The notes under the pieces: model-generated | The model's input: only the letters and a program-made list of their open reading frames with translations | The model's database searches: none | Told to the model about the DNA's origin: nothing | Shown here: in pieces, positions 48,705-58,141 of the stretch | Layout of the letters: every line of letters begins with the position of its first letter | How positions within the stretch are numbered: the first letter of the stretch is position 1 | Position numbers and translations under genes: made by a program | Assembly: GCA_963753955.1 (NCBI GenBank) | Contig: CAVWEM010000008.1 | Location: 1-64,000, forward strand | Direction: 5' to 3' | DNA: 64,000 nt | From: Methylumidiphilus sp963753955 | GTDB lineage: Bacteria; Pseudomonadota; Gammaproteobacteria; Methylococcales; Methylococcaceae

Positions 48705-49048
48705 ATTATCATCCGAGCCAACTCGGAAGGCGAGATACTACACCTTAAAGACATTGCCAAAGTCGATCTAAGCGCGAGTTTTATGATATTTACTCGGATA
48801 AATATTCGTTCCCTTCTGCGTCCATTGTACTTAAGCAAAACTACGGCAGTAATGCCAGCAAGGTCATTGAGGATGTTAAGGAAAAATTGAAAGAATTAAA
48901 AGCCTCATTTCCGGAGGGCATGGACTACGAAATCAACTACGATGTGTCGAGATTCGTTGATGCTTCCATCGAAAAAGTCCTGCACACCTTAGCGGAAGCG
49001 TTCGTGCTGGTATCCTTGGTGGTCTTTGTTTTCTTGGGCGACTGGCGC
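48705..49048 (+). pseudogene. RND efflux pump inner-membrane protein, fragment 2
   Basis: The reading IIIRANSEGEILHLKDIAKV, then after a one-base loss near 48775 YDIYSDKYSFPSASIVLKQN, FPEGMDYEINYDVSRFVDAS and HTLAEAFVLVSLVVFVFLGD, follows fragment 1 directly. It reaches the start of the second transmembrane block (GDWR) and is cut by the IS5 copy 2. The C-terminal two thirds of the pump are absent. Confidence 0.8.
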
Positions 49049-50130
49049 GGTGTTGGTGCATAAATGCCATGTTCAGCTATCATGGAGTTCAGTAAACCAC
49101 TGATATACATTGATGTCGAAAGCCACCCCTATCGCAAAAGCGGAACCGGTCAAAAAGGCGCAGTATCGGGTCACGAATTGGCCGGAGTATGACCGTGCGT
49201 CGGTGCGGCGGGGCAGCCTGACGGTGTGGTTCGACGACGAGTTCCTGCGCGGACATTGGCGGGCTGCCCACAACGGCAAACGCGGGGCGCCTTTCACTTA
49301 CTCGGATGCGGCCATTCAGACGCTGCCGACCCTGAAGGCGGTGTTCCACCTGCCCTGCCGGGCGGCGGAAGGGCTGGCCCGCTCGCTGGCCGGGTTGACG
49401 GGTCGGGACCCGCCCGTCCCCGACCATGCCCGGATGTCGCGCCGCGCCCGGGGCTTGCGGGCCGAGATCCCGCGCCGTCCACGCACCGGCCCGGTCCATC
49501 TGGTGGCCGATTCCACCGGCTTGAAGATTTTCGGCGAGGGCGAGTGGAAAGTGCGCCAGCACGGGGTTGGCAAGCGGCGGACTTGGCGCAAGGTCCATCT
49601 GGGCCTTGATGCGGACGTGAAGGACGTGGTCGCCGTGGAGGTCGCCACCGTGGAGCGGACGGATGCCGGGGACTTCGCGGGTTTGCTCGGACAGGCCGAG
49701 GGGGAGATCGGCCAGGTCGACGCCGACGGTGCCTGTGACACCCGCGACGTGTACGACGCGGCGATGGAGCGGGACGCGAAGGCGGCAATCCCGCCGAGAG
49801 AAAATGCCGTTCCTTGGGAGGCGGGCCATCCCCGCACCCAGGCCTTGGAGGCCATCGCGGAGAAGGGCTTGGCCGGTTGGAAGCAAGCGGTCAATTATCA
49901 CCGCCGCAGCATCGCCGAAAATGGCATGTACCGCCTGAAGCAGTTGTTCGGCCCCGGATTGGCCTCCCGCATTTTTGAGGGCCAAGTGACAGAGGTCCAT
50001 GTGCGCGTCGCCGCGCTCAATGCCATGGCCTACCTCGGCATGCCGGTGTCGGTCCGGGTAGGGCAAGCTTTGTCCTGAGCCTATTGGGTAAGGGATCATG
50101 CAAGCTCCAAATTATTTATGCACCAACGCC
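49049..50130 (+). mobile_element. IS5-family element, copy 2 (intact)
   Basis: Complete 1082-bp element with ends GGTGTTGGTGCATAAAT (49049-49065) and ATTTATGCACCAACGCC (50114-50130). It is nearly identical to copy 1 at 15202-17652 without the IS110. Unlike copy 1 it has no matching 9-bp flanks (GACTGGCGC against GCTCCCAGT), so an adjacent deletion or recombination has removed one target copy together with the rest of the RND gene. Confidence 0.9.
49113..50078 (+). CDS. IS5 transposase (intact)
   Basis: About 321 residues from ATG 49113 (MSKATPIAKAEPVKKAQYRV). An IS5-type N-domain (LTVWFDDEFLRGHW) precedes a DDE core with D in LVADSTGLKIFGEGEW, D in QVDADGACDTRDVYDA and E in RRSIAENGMYRLKQLFG. 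It shows only a few differences from copy 1. The frame is intact with both ends present, so the element is likely mobile. Confidence 0.9.
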   Translation: MSKATPIAKAEPVKKAQYRVTNWPEYDRASVRRGSLTVWFDDEFLRGHWRAAHNGKRGAPFTYSDAAIQTLPTLKAVFHLPCRAAEGLARSLAGLTGRDPPVPDHARMSRRARGLRAEIPRRPRTGPVHLVADSTGLKIFGEGEWKVRQHGVGKRRTWRKVHLGLDADVKDVVAVEVATVERTDAGDFAGLLGQAEGEIGQVDADGACDTRDVYDAAMERDAKAAIPPRENAVPWEAGHPRTQALEAIAEKGLAGWKQAVNYHRRSIAENGMYRLKQLFGPGLASRIFEGQVTEVHVRVAALNAMAYLGMPVSVRVGQALS

Positions 50131-50498
50131 GCTCCCAGTGCGACAAACGAATCGGCACAGCCACCTATCTCGTGGATGTCGCGATAAGGTTGATTCGGGC
50201 CGATGACGTGACAGCGGACGGTTATTGGGTTAAGTTTGGCGGCAGTGCTTTCGGGCAGCAAGTCACACCACCGATACCGGCCCTTCCCCTACTGTATCAA
50301 CCCGATGGAGCTTGGATCGAGGTCAACGGCAAACGCACTTCGGCCAGCGGCGAGGTGCGGTACGACCATCCCGATACGGGCTGCAATATCGGAAAAGAGC
50401 AGATTGCAATGCCTGTCCATCTCACTCCAAGCGATCCGCTGAAGCGGCAAATATACATCGCCTTTCCCATCCGCCGACCGCAATTGCATGACAACTAG
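50131..50498 (+). pseudogene. C-terminal remnant of an unidentified gene next to IS5
   Basis: The frame entering from the IS5 end reads RRSQCDKRIGTATYLVDVAI, GYWVKFGGSAFGQQVTPPIP and KQIYIAFPIRRPQLHDN-like residues to a stop at 50498. It looks like the soluble C-terminal part of a protein whose 5' end was lost when IS5 arrived. I recognise no family. It could also be a chance frame. Confidence 0.3.
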
Positions 50499-50653
50499 AC
50501 CGTACATCTAGGCACAATCAAGCATGGCACCGATGCTGTGCCGATTCCTGAATTCAAATCTTGCTTCCATCCCGGTGGCATCGAATCAGTCCCGCCTTGG
50601 CGAGGCTAGTTTCATCTTGTCGAGGGGTTGGATAGGAATAGTGCGCCGTCGCT

Positions 50654-51079
50654 TCATAAGTAACACCTGGAATCGGCTTCAAGTTGAACCCAAACTCTGC
50701 TGAGATAGGCGTGCCACTCGAACAAGGCAACGCTGTAGGGGCAATACCAAGTGCAATTGGCGACCCAAAACAACTTGCTGCGGATGGGGCTGAGCCAGAA
50801 ACCTGGCTCCATGGTGATTTGGGTTTTCAAGGTATAGCGATGGGTTTTGCGTTCAGGCAGAAAGGATTGATAAGGCCTTAGGGCTTTCACCCCCAGCAGT
50901 TTCAAGCGTAGATAAGTTATCCAGGCGCTGAAGGCCACCAAAGGCATGACCAGCAGGGGCAAGTAGATCAACAACACGCAGCCCAGTTTGTACAGCAAGG
51001 ATTTTTCTTTGTAAGCGTCGCCTATGCTGACGCGAAGTCCTGGGATTCTGGACGCGCCGCACTGTTCGCAGGTTTTCAT
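50654..51079 (-). CDS. Small membrane protein with N-terminal zinc-ribbon half
   Basis: About 141 residues from ATG 51079 (MKTCEQCGASRIPGLRVSIG). A CxxC pair at residues 4-7 is followed by two close membrane spans (LLYKLGCVLLIYLPLLVMPL and AFSAWITYLRLKLLG) and a basic cytosolic part. It is the last gene on the minus strand of the lipid cluster, about 60 bases after cfa. The function is unknown. The start is supported by AAGGAGA about 10 bases upstream. Confidence 0.6.
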   Translation of the reverse strand: MKTCEQCGASRIPGLRVSIGDAYKEKSLLYKLGCVLLIYLPLLVMPLVAFSAWITYLRLKLLGVKALRPYQSFLPERKTHRYTLKTQITMEPGFWLSPIRSKLFWVANCTWYCPYSVALFEWHAYLSRVWVQLEADSRCYL

Positions 51080-51139
51080 CACGTTCAGTCTCCTTGTCTT
51101 TTTAGGGATAGCATCGCTCGGAGCGATGTCATCCTTAGG

Positions 51140-52396
51140 CTAGGCCCGGTAACGGGGTTTGGCGAACAACATATGCACATCACCTATGGCCCGCTCTAAA
51201 TACCCGCCTTCGCAATAGGCCAGATAAAACTCCCACATCTTGATGAAAGCCTCCGAATAGCCTTGCTGGCGCACGGTTTCTAGCTGGGCCATGAACGCCT
51301 CCCGCCAAAGCCTCAGCGTGGTGGCGTAATGCGGGCCGATGTCTTCCAAGTCGATCAGCTTCAAATCCGATGCCCGCGTGGCGGACTCCAGCAATGGCGT
51401 GATGGCCGGGATGCAACTGCCGGGGAAGATATAACGCTTGATGAAATCCACCTCGTCCCGCGCCTGTTTGAACTGTTGGTCGGTGATGGTGATGGCTTGG
51501 ATTAGCCCTAGTCCGTCGGGCTTGAGCAAGCGGGCGCATTGGGCGAAATAAGTGTCGTAATACTGATGCCCGACGGCTTCGACCATTTCGATGGAGACTA
51601 GCTTGTCATAGGTTCCGTCCAGGTCGCGGTAGTCCTGCAATAGAAGGGTGATGCGGCCTTGCAAGCCTGCCGCATGGATGCGCTCCTGCGCCAAGTCGAA
51701 TTGCTGCCGGGAGATGGTCGTCGTGGTGACGCGGCAACCGTAATGGGCTGCGGCATGCAGGGCGAAGCCGCCCCAGCCCGCGCCAATCTCGATCACGTGA
51801 TCCTCCGGGACTAGCTTCAGCTTGCGGCAGATACGGTCCAGCTTGGCGATAGAAGCTTCATACAGGCTAGCATTGGGCCGCTCGAAATAGGCGCAGGAGT
51901 ACATCAATGTCTCGTCCAGGAACAGCTTGAAAAAGTCATTCCCCAGATCGTAATGGGCCGAAATATTGCGCCGGCTGCCTTGCTGGGTATTGCGATGGAA
52001 GACATGGATTAAGCGGCGCATCGTCTGGCTAACCCAGGCGAAGCGGCCGCCGTCCATTCCGTCCAGCACATCACGGTTGCGAAGCAGCAGGCGTACCAAG
52101 TCCACCAGATTCGAGCAGCGCCAGAAGCCCGCCATATAAGCCTCCGCCGCGCCGATGCTGCCGCCGAACACCGTGTCGGCGAAAAACTCCTCGTCATTGA
52201 CGTGCAGATGCACCGGTTGCGGAAAGTCCGGATGGGGTTTGCCAAATGTCAAAGTTTCGCCCGTATGCAGAATGATCTCACCTGCTTGCATTTGGCCCAA
52301 TCGGTGATGCAGCAAGGTTTTCGCCCAGCGGTTGAGCAAACGAGGCTTGGCGAAGATTAGCGCCGGTTTATCCAGCGAGGCAGATAGGTTTTTCAT
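51140..52396 (-). CDS. cfa: Cyclopropane-fatty-acid-synthase homologue 1
   Basis: About 418 residues. It uses S-adenosylmethionine to methylenate or methylate double bonds of phospholipid acyl chains at the membrane. Landmarks are RRNISAHYDLGNDFFKLFLD, TLMYSCAYFERPNASLYEAS, the SAM motif VIEIGAGWGGFALHAAAHYG, VSIEMVEAVGHQYYDTYFAQ and RYIFPGSCIPAITPLLESAT. I prefer ATG 52396, with CGGAG 7 bases upstream; a TTG at 52417 overlapping the DUF1365 stop is possible. It lies directly after DUF1365, a common pairing. Confidence 0.92.
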   Translation of the reverse strand: MKNLSASLDKPALIFAKPRLLNRWAKTLLHHRLGQMQAGEIILHTGETLTFGKPHPDFPQPVHLHVNDEEFFADTVFGGSIGAAEAYMAGFWRCSNLVDLVRLLLRNRDVLDGMDGGRFAWVSQTMRRLIHVFHRNTQQGSRRNISAHYDLGNDFFKLFLDETLMYSCAYFERPNASLYEASIAKLDRICRKLKLVPEDHVIEIGAGWGGFALHAAAHYGCRVTTTTISRQQFDLAQERIHAAGLQGRITLLLQDYRDLDGTYDKLVSIEMVEAVGHQYYDTYFAQCARLLKPDGLGLIQAITITDQQFKQARDEVDFIKRYIFPGSCIPAITPLLESATRASDLKLIDLEDIGPHYATTLRLWREAFMAQLETVRQQGYSEAFIKMWEFYLAYCEGGYLERAIGDVHMLFAKPRYRA

Positions 52397-52413
52397 CTGA
52401 AACTCCGGTTCCG

Positions 52414-53193
52414 TCAAGGATGATCGTAAAAAGGGATGCCTTTGAGCTTGAGCAAAGCCGCCTCGTAATAGATGCCGACGACGGCCTTGAGGGTCATGAA
52501 GGGATAAGCGAGCAAGGTGGAAGCCAGTCGCCGGGGCGTGATTTCGACTCGGCGCAGAGTTAACGTGGCATCAAAAACTTTAGCCGTTTGCCGTGTCAGA
52601 TCCATATGCACCGACAAATGCTGGCCCGGTTCAGCAAAGCGCCAGTCATATTCCAAATCCATCGGGAAGAACGGCGAGACATGGAATTCTTTGGTGAAAA
52701 TATAGCGGTGGCTGCGTTCCTGATTCTTAAACGTTTCTGTTCCACCTTTAGCAAAAGGGGGGATTTCATCCTCCGCCGTCAGCACATACCTAAACCGTTC
52801 ACCCCAAGGCGTGTTGGTTATTTCGGCGACGAGGGTTTCCAGCTTTTCCCCGTCCGCATCAAAGCAGTAATAAAAACTCACCGGGTTGAAGCAATACCCA
52901 AAATACCGGAGATGCGTCAGTAAACGAACCGGCCCGCTGGGTCTTAGGCCCGTTGTTTCCTCCACCACATCCCGGACGGACTGATCCAAAGGCACGGTAG
53001 GGTTGCCCAGGTAATCCGTCCGGCGGAACCAGGCGAGCGCCGGTCTCCGGGTTGACCATAAATGGCTCCCCGCAAATACCGTCTCCAATTCGGCCAGATC
53101 CAGATACACCATGAACAATCGGTAGATAAAAGAATGCGGTTTCGGAGCGAAACGCCGATGCCGGATTTGGCCCAGATATAAGCAACTATCCAC
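52414..53193 (-). CDS. DUF1365 family protein
   Basis: A 259-residue protein starting at GTG 53193 (MDSCLYLGQIRHRRFAPKPH). It has the family features HSFIYRLFMVYLDLAELETV, GPVRLLTHLRYFGYCFNPVS, FYYCFDADGEKLETLVAEIT and FHVSPFFPMDLEYDWRFAEP. The gene overlaps the amine oxidase stop by 8 bases and is followed by cfa. DUF1365, an FAD amine oxidase and cfa form a conserved trio in proteobacterial membrane-lipid stress clusters; the biochemical step is not established. Confidence 0.9.
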   Translation of the reverse strand: MDSCLYLGQIRHRRFAPKPHSFIYRLFMVYLDLAELETVFAGSHLWSTRRPALAWFRRTDYLGNPTVPLDQSVRDVVEETTGLRPSGPVRLLTHLRYFGYCFNPVSFYYCFDADGEKLETLVAEITNTPWGERFRYVLTAEDEIPPFAKGGTETFKNQERSHRYIFTKEFHVSPFFPMDLEYDWRFAEPGQHLSVHMDLTRQTAKVFDATLTLRRVEITPRRLASTLLAYPFMTLKAVVGIYYEAALLKLKGIPFYDHP

Positions 53194-54440
53194 GGCTGGC
53201 TTTGCTTCCGATTTGCTCGACCACGCGCAAGGCGCTTTTCAGGCCATCCTCATGGAAGCCAAAGCCCCAATACGCCCCAGCGTAATAGCTGCGGTTGACA
53301 CCGCTGATTTCCCCGTGGCGCTGCTGGGCCGCAATGCCAGCGGCGGTGTAGACCGGATGATGATAGCTCAGGCGCTTGATGATGCGGGCAGGGTCTATGG
53401 CCTCGGCATAATTGAGGGTGACGCAAAAAGTCTCCGGCGCATCCAAGCCTTGCAGGATGTTCATGTCATAAGTCAGGGCGACCCGCTCACGGTCTTGGCG
53501 GGTGATGTGGTAATTCCAAGCTGCCCAGGCGAGCCGGGTTTTTGGCAAGACCGAGGCGTCGGTGTGCAGGATGGCCTCGTTTTCTTGATAGGGAATCGCC
53601 CCCAGGACGTCCCGTTCGGCCTCGGATGGATCGGCCAGCAGTCGCAAGGCTTGGTCGCTATGGCAGGCAAGCACCACCGCATCAAACCGCTCCGCCTCGC
53701 CGCCACGAGGCTTGACCGTCACGCCCCGTCCGTCCCGGCTTACGCTATCCACTGGCGTGGACAGGCGGATGCGCTCGCGGAAGCCCTGCGTCAAAGGTTC
53801 GACATAAGATCTGGAGCCACCTTGGATCACCCGCCAGACAGGCCGCTGATCCACGCTCAACATGCCGTGGTTGTGAAAGAAGCGCATGAAATAATGCGCC
53901 GGAAAGGCCAGCATCCCGGCGCGGCCCGACGACCAGATTGCCGCGCCCATCGGGATGATGTAATGGTCTTGGAACACCTGGGAATACCCGTTGGCCTGAA
54001 GATAGTCCCCCATCGAGGTGTCGTCGTCGCCTTGCTCCAGCCAGCGCGGGGCTTCTTGGTTGAAACGCAGGATGTCTCTAATCATGCGCAGGAAAGACGG
54101 GCGGAACAGGTTGCGCCGCTGGGCGAACAGGCTGTTCAGTGTGGTACCGTTGTATTCGATGCCAGTGCGCTCGCATTTGACGCTGAAACTCATCGCACTC
54201 GGCTGGGACGGAACCTTCAATTCGTCCATTAGCTTGATGAAATTGGGATACGTCCAGTCGTTGAAGACGATGAAGCCCGTGTCTATGGCCCAAGTCTTCC
54301 CGGCCCATTCGATGTCATGGGTGTGGGTGCTGCGCACCCGGATAATCGTTGGCCTCAAATAGCGTTATGTCATGGGTTTCTTGCAAACAATAGGCGCTGG
54401 CCAAGCCCGCAATGCCGCTGCCGATGATGGCGATTTTCAT
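53186..54440 (-). CDS. FAD-dependent amine oxidase-like protein (N-terminal frameshift)
   Basis: ATG 54440 gives the Rossmann fingerprint MKIAIIGSGIAGLASAYCLQ and LFEANDYPG, then the frame breaks near 54335. The next frame resumes THTHDIEWAGKTWAIDTGFI and VFNDWTYPNFIKLMDELKVP and runs to 53186, with AVVLACHSDQALRLLADPSE and GFGFHEDGLKSALRVVEQIG. About 415 residues would result from one base change. It belongs to the flavin amine oxidase-like desaturases or oxidases found with DUF1365 and cfa; UfaD of furan fatty acid synthesis is one such member by context only. Confidence 0.85.
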
Positions 54441-54475
54441 GGATGCTGTGCCTTGATGAGGATTGGGAATCCGGT

Positions 54476-54991
54476 TTACCAGCGTTGCGGCACCTTTTGC
54501 AGCTTGCTGATGTCGTAGCCGTTTTTTTCCAAGAATTCGACCAAGGCTTGGTAATCGGCCTCAGGAATCAGCGGCGTCCGCGCCATGATCCAGACATAGT
54601 CCCGCGCTTCCCTCCCGATGACGGTCTGCGAATAATCGGCCTTCAGATAGGTGATCCGATAATCGGCTTTGATCGGCCAGATGAATTGCATCCCCCAGAC
54701 GGCATTGGATGCTTTGTCAATCACAAAGCCCGTTGGCTCATGGCGTTTCAGCGGGCCTTGGAAACTATCGGCATGAAATGTGAACGTTGTGGCGATACTG
54801 CCATCGGGGTTAAGGCGGTAGGATTCCACCGCATTATGCGCACCCTGTTCGATGAAAGTCGGTATATTGGCAATCACATACCAATCCCCCATGAAGCGTT
54901 GCAGATCGACTTTCCCGACCAAGGGCAAAGGTGGTTTGGCCGGGGCGCAAGCGGCGAGAAACAGGGATAAGGCTAAGGTTATCAAGCGCAT
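54476..54991 (-). CDS. blc: Outer-membrane lipocalin
   Basis: A 171-residue Blc-type lipoprotein. The signal MRLITLALSLFLAACAPAKP has a lipobox LAAC, acylated at Cys15. The mature part has the lipocalin GxW motif RFMGDWYVIANIPTFIEQGA, YRLNPDGSIATTFTFHADSF and the C-terminal VWIMARTPLIPEADYQALVE. It probably binds or transports lipids at the outer membrane. It lies 3 bases after the DUF6134-like gene and 36 bases before the amine oxidase, within one operon. Confidence 0.93.
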   Translation of the reverse strand: MRLITLALSLFLAACAPAKPPLPLVGKVDLQRFMGDWYVIANIPTFIEQGAHNAVESYRLNPDGSIATTFTFHADSFQGPLKRHEPTGFVIDKASNAVWGMQFIWPIKADYRITYLKADYSQTVIGREARDYVWIMARTPLIPEADYQALVEFLEKNGYDISKLQKVPQRW

Positions 54992-54994
54992 TGT

Positions 54995-55636
54995 TTATTC
55001 AATCCGGTAATGTAAATGGCGGCCCCCTTCCAAGGCCGAATCCAAGGCCAGCCAACGTTGGTCGTCAGTTCCGTACCATAGATCGATCTGGAATTTACCG
55101 GCGTCCAGCAGGTAATGCTTGGCCTTGCGTTCCACCCCGGCGGATTTGACGTTCTCCTCGCCCTTCAATTCAACGCGCACGGGCAGGTATTCGCCGGTCT
55201 GAGGGTTCAGCAGGTGTTTCTGCTCGATCATGCCGGGATGCCAGTAGGCGAATGTCCAGACACACTCGGGCAGTTCGGCGGGTTTCTGGTTCGTGGCTAG
55301 GCGGAAACGACCGTCCTTCTGCCCCCCTTGGACTTCGATTTTGTCGCCGTTATCGTCGGTCTTGGCCGCAAGCTTTGCTAGGCAATCACCTTGCCAAGAC
55401 TCTTTGGCCTCATGGACATAGGCGTAGAGGGACATCGTCAAGATCTTCACGTCGAAACGCGCCTCGCTATGCACCTCCCGCTGCCGCGGCTCTCCGCTCA
55501 GCGTAAAACGATGAAAACCGACGGGCTTGTCGTCTAGGTATACTTTGAAATTCCACACATCCGCCGAGGCCAAGGCGGTCGGGGAGCTTATCAACAGAGC
55601 CAACAGCCAAAAGGAAAATGTGATGGTGTGGGTCAT
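54995..55636 (-). CDS. DUF6134-like secreted protein
   Basis: A 213-residue protein with a signal peptide (MTHTITFSFWLLALLISSPT, cleavage near ALASA) and a beta-rich mature domain beginning DVWNFKVYLDDKPVGFHRFT. The pattern resembles the DUF6134/DUF3108 group of periplasmic proteins. WQGDCLAKLAAKTDDNGDKI and DLWYGTDDQRWLALDSALEG are other landmarks. ATG 55634-55636 overlaps the expected end of DUF1295 (ATGA). The function is unknown; the operon suggests lipid handling. Confidence 0.8.
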   Translation of the reverse strand: MTHTITFSFWLLALLISSPTALASADVWNFKVYLDDKPVGFHRFTLSGEPRQREVHSEARFDVKILTMSLYAYVHEAKESWQGDCLAKLAAKTDDNGDKIEVQGGQKDGRFRLATNQKPAELPECVWTFAYWHPGMIEQKHLLNPQTGEYLPVRVELKGEENVKSAGVERKAKHYLLDAGKFQIDLWYGTDDQRWLALDSALEGGRHLHYRIE

Positions 55637-56417
55637 TGGAGGCTCGTTTTCGGTAAGCGGGGAAAAAAGCGCTGGTGCGCTGTTGATACGTCCGGTAGGC
55701 GGGCCGACGGTCTAGCAGATCTTTTTCCAACAGAGGCACACCGGAGACTTTAAGCAGCAGGAAGGACATCAGCAACGGGGATATGAGTATCCAAGCAGGC
55801 GCGCCCGCCGACAGGGCAAGCAGATAAAACCCCCACCACAGGCAGAACTCCCCGAAGTAATTGGGATGGCGGGTATAACGCCAAAGCCCTTGATCCATGA
55901 CCTGGCCTTGATTTTCAGGCCGGGCTTTGAAGCGGGCCATCTGCCAGTCGGCGAGGGATTCAAAGCCCAACCCAAACAGGAATAGGGCGATGCCTATGCC
56001 ATCCAATACGCCTAAGTGCGACCCGGATTTCAAAGCGGGCAGCATGGGAAACGAAACCACCCAGGCCAGCAGGGCTTGGAAGACGAAAACCAGTCCGAAG
56101 CTTTTCAGGGCGAAATTCGGTTCGTTGCGGCGTCGGATTTCCTGGTAACGCCGGTCTTCAGGCTGGCCCCAATTGCGCCACGTCAGATAGACGCAGAGCC
56201 GCCCCGCCCAAAAGCCGATGAGGGCCAATGCCCAGGCCGAGCGCGGCCCGTTAGGCAAAGGATTCAAGAAATAAATTAGCGCCGCCGCCAGGAAGAACAG
56301 CGACCAGACGCTATCGACAATGCTCACGTCCCGTTTCAGCACGCTCAACAGCCATGTGAAAAAAGCCATGCCCAGCATCAGCGCCAAGCCGTGCAATGCG
56401 ATGATCCAGTCAAACAT
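55633..56417 (-). CDS. DUF1295 (steroid 5-alpha-reductase-like) membrane protein (C-terminal frameshift)
   Basis: About 260 residues with several membrane spans. It has the family signature YTRHPNYFGEFCLWWGFYLL and SVVDSVWSLFFLAAALIYFL-type N-terminal residues. The expected C-terminus PAYRTYQQRTSAFFPRLPKT would end at a TGA overlapping the next ATG. As read, one base is missing in the T6C4 run near 55661-55668 and the frame runs on to 55467. Overlap logic therefore marks a frameshift. It probably reduces or modifies lipid acyl or isoprenoid double bonds. Confidence 0.82.
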
Positions 56418-56438
56418 CTCGCAGCCTCCGTTAAGGGT

Positions 56439-57002
56439 TCAGTTTCCCCTAGACACGCCATCAAAACCTGCGGCCAGTTTTATCAAGGCGGGCATCAATG
56501 CGGCCCAACCCAAGCCCAACACGCTCAGTGCGGTCAGTGGACCGACCAACTGCAAGGCTCCCAAACTAGCGCCTGCCCACCAAGCCAAGGGGCCGCCCAG
56601 CAATCCAAAGATCGAGGCCAGCCAGAAACGCCCATGCAACCAGCGCAGGCACACATTGAAGGTGGTGGCGAAGGCCATCCATAGACTGATGATCCAAACC
56701 GGGGCCAGCCAAGGGGTGATCGATCCAGAGGTATAATGGATCAGATCGAAGACGACCAGCAGGCTGTCCCAAACCCCGCCTAACAAGCCGGTGACTAAGA
56801 CCAGCTTCAATTCGTCTAAGGGGCGTTTGACTTTGGACAGATGCGAAGCAACCGCCGCCATGGCCGCCACGCAGCCCAAGGCTGGAATGCCGTGCGCTGC
56901 GCCCCAGACACAGGCCAGCCAGACGGTTTGGTAAATAACCAGGTTAGGTATGATCCCCGGCTTGGCCAAGCTCCTGGCATACGCTGAGATTTGCACGTCC
57001 AT
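56439..57002 (-). CDS. DUF2878 family membrane protein
   Basis: About 187 residues with at least five hydrophobic segments (NLVIYQTVWLACVWGAAHGI, LGCVAAMAAVASHL, KLVLVTGLLGGVWDSLLVVF, PVWIISLWMAFATTF and LVGPLTALSVLGLGWAALMP). The GGVWDS stretch and overall order match DUF2878 proteins, which recur beside cfa and DUF1295 in this type of cluster. The start is ATG 57002 or 57005. It lies 7-10 bases after cfa 2. The function is unknown. Confidence 0.85.
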   Translation of the reverse strand: MDVQISAYARSLAKPGIIPNLVIYQTVWLACVWGAAHGIPALGCVAAMAAVASHLSKVKRPLDELKLVLVTGLLGGVWDSLLVVFDLIHYTSGSITPWLAPVWIISLWMAFATTFNVCLRWLHGRFWLASIFGLLGGPLAWWAGASLGALQLVGPLTALSVLGLGWAALMPALIKLAAGFDGVSRGN

Positions 57003-57011
57003 CACCCCGCC

Positions 57012-58058
57012 TCAATCCGAACGTTCAAAGCGGTAATGGCCGACAAACCACTCCCGCCCTAGGTCGTATCCAAACAACTCCGCACAGGCCATGAAGAAAA
57101 CCCGCCAGCGCACCCACCAAGTTAGAGCCTGAGTGTTTCCGTAGGTTTCCGCCAAAATCGGCCAGATTTGCGCTTTTTGCCGGTCCATATTGGCGAGCCA
57201 GGCATTGGATGTGCGTTCGTAATGTCGGCCATTCCAAGCCCATTGCCGGGTGAGCTTGAGGCGGTCTTGAAAATACAGGGTCAAGTCGTAGCTGGGCATG
57301 ATGCCGCCGGAGAAGAAATACCGGCTCATCCAATCGCTGTCGTCTTCGACGGTGAATTCGTAAGGCAGGGAGCGGTGACAGAAAATATGCATGAAAAACA
57401 CGCCGCCGGGTTTCAGCCAACCCGCCACCCGGCCCAGAAGGGCCTTCCAGTTGCGCATATGCTCGAACATCTCCACCGACACGACCCGGTCGAAGCGGGC
57501 ATCGGTGTCAAAGGCATTCATGTCGCAGGTGATGATTTCCAAGTTGGCAAGGCCCAACTCCTTGGCCCGTTCCATGATGTAAGCCCGCTGGGAATAGGAA
57601 TTGGACACCGCCGTGATCCGACTGGCCGGATAATGCTCCGCCATCCACAGGCTTAAAGAACCCCAGCCGCAGCCCAGTTCCAAGACTGCTTGGCCGTCCT
57701 CAAGCCCCGCCCGCTCGCAGCTCATACGCAGGCTTGCGATTTCCGCCTCGTCCAAGGTTTCAATCCCGTCTGGCCAATAACAGGAACTGTACTTGCGCCT
57801 TGATCCAAGCGCCAAACTGAAAAAGGCGGAAGGCAGCTCATAATGCTGCTCGTTGGCCTTCTCCGGCACCAAGGCCACCGGCGCGGCTGCCATGTCTTGG
57901 ATAAACTTGGCGAGATAGTCCGACGCGGCTTCCGGGTTGTGCAAGGGCAGGGAGTTAAGCCTTTGCTTCAATAGCTGGCGAATGCCCAGCCGGATGAAGG
58001 CGTCGGGCACCGCATCCCGTTCGATCAACCCAATCAGCTTTTGTGTCGCCCACTGCAT
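57012..58058 (-). CDS. Cyclopropane-fatty-acid-synthase homologue 2
   Basis: About 348 residues from ATG 58058 (MQWATQKLIGLIERDAVPDA); in-frame starts at 58079 (ATG) and 58145 (TTG) are less typical for the family. The SAM motif AVLELGCGWGSLSLWMAEHY, VVSVEMFEHMRNWKALLGRV, FFMHIFCHRSLPYEFTVEDD and YFFSGGIMPSYDLTLYFQDR are present. It is shorter than homologue 1 and belongs to the branch with Phe in VEMFEH. It probably methylates unsaturated lipids. It lies about 84 bases after the hydroxylase gene. Confidence 0.88.
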   Translation of the reverse strand: MQWATQKLIGLIERDAVPDAFIRLGIRQLLKQRLNSLPLHNPEAASDYLAKFIQDMAAAPVALVPEKANEQHYELPSAFFSLALGSRRKYSSCYWPDGIETLDEAEIASLRMSCERAGLEDGQAVLELGCGWGSLSLWMAEHYPASRITAVSNSYSQRAYIMERAKELGLANLEIITCDMNAFDTDARFDRVVSVEMFEHMRNWKALLGRVAGWLKPGGVFFMHIFCHRSLPYEFTVEDDSDWMSRYFFSGGIMPSYDLTLYFQDRLKLTRQWAWNGRHYERTSNAWLANMDRQKAQIWPILAETYGNTQALTWWVRWRVFFMACAELFGYDLGREWFVGHYRFERSD

Positions 58059-58141
58059 TTTCGTTCTCCAACTAGCCATACTGTCTGCTATGACAATTCC
58101 AAACGTGAAATTGCTTAATCCATTGCTGAACGACCACTCAC

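Noticed and set aside
55467..55632. C-terminal extension of the DUF1295 protein overlapping the next gene by 170 bases
   Set aside because: Produced by a missing base in a T/C run; the expected end overlaps the next start by ATGA.
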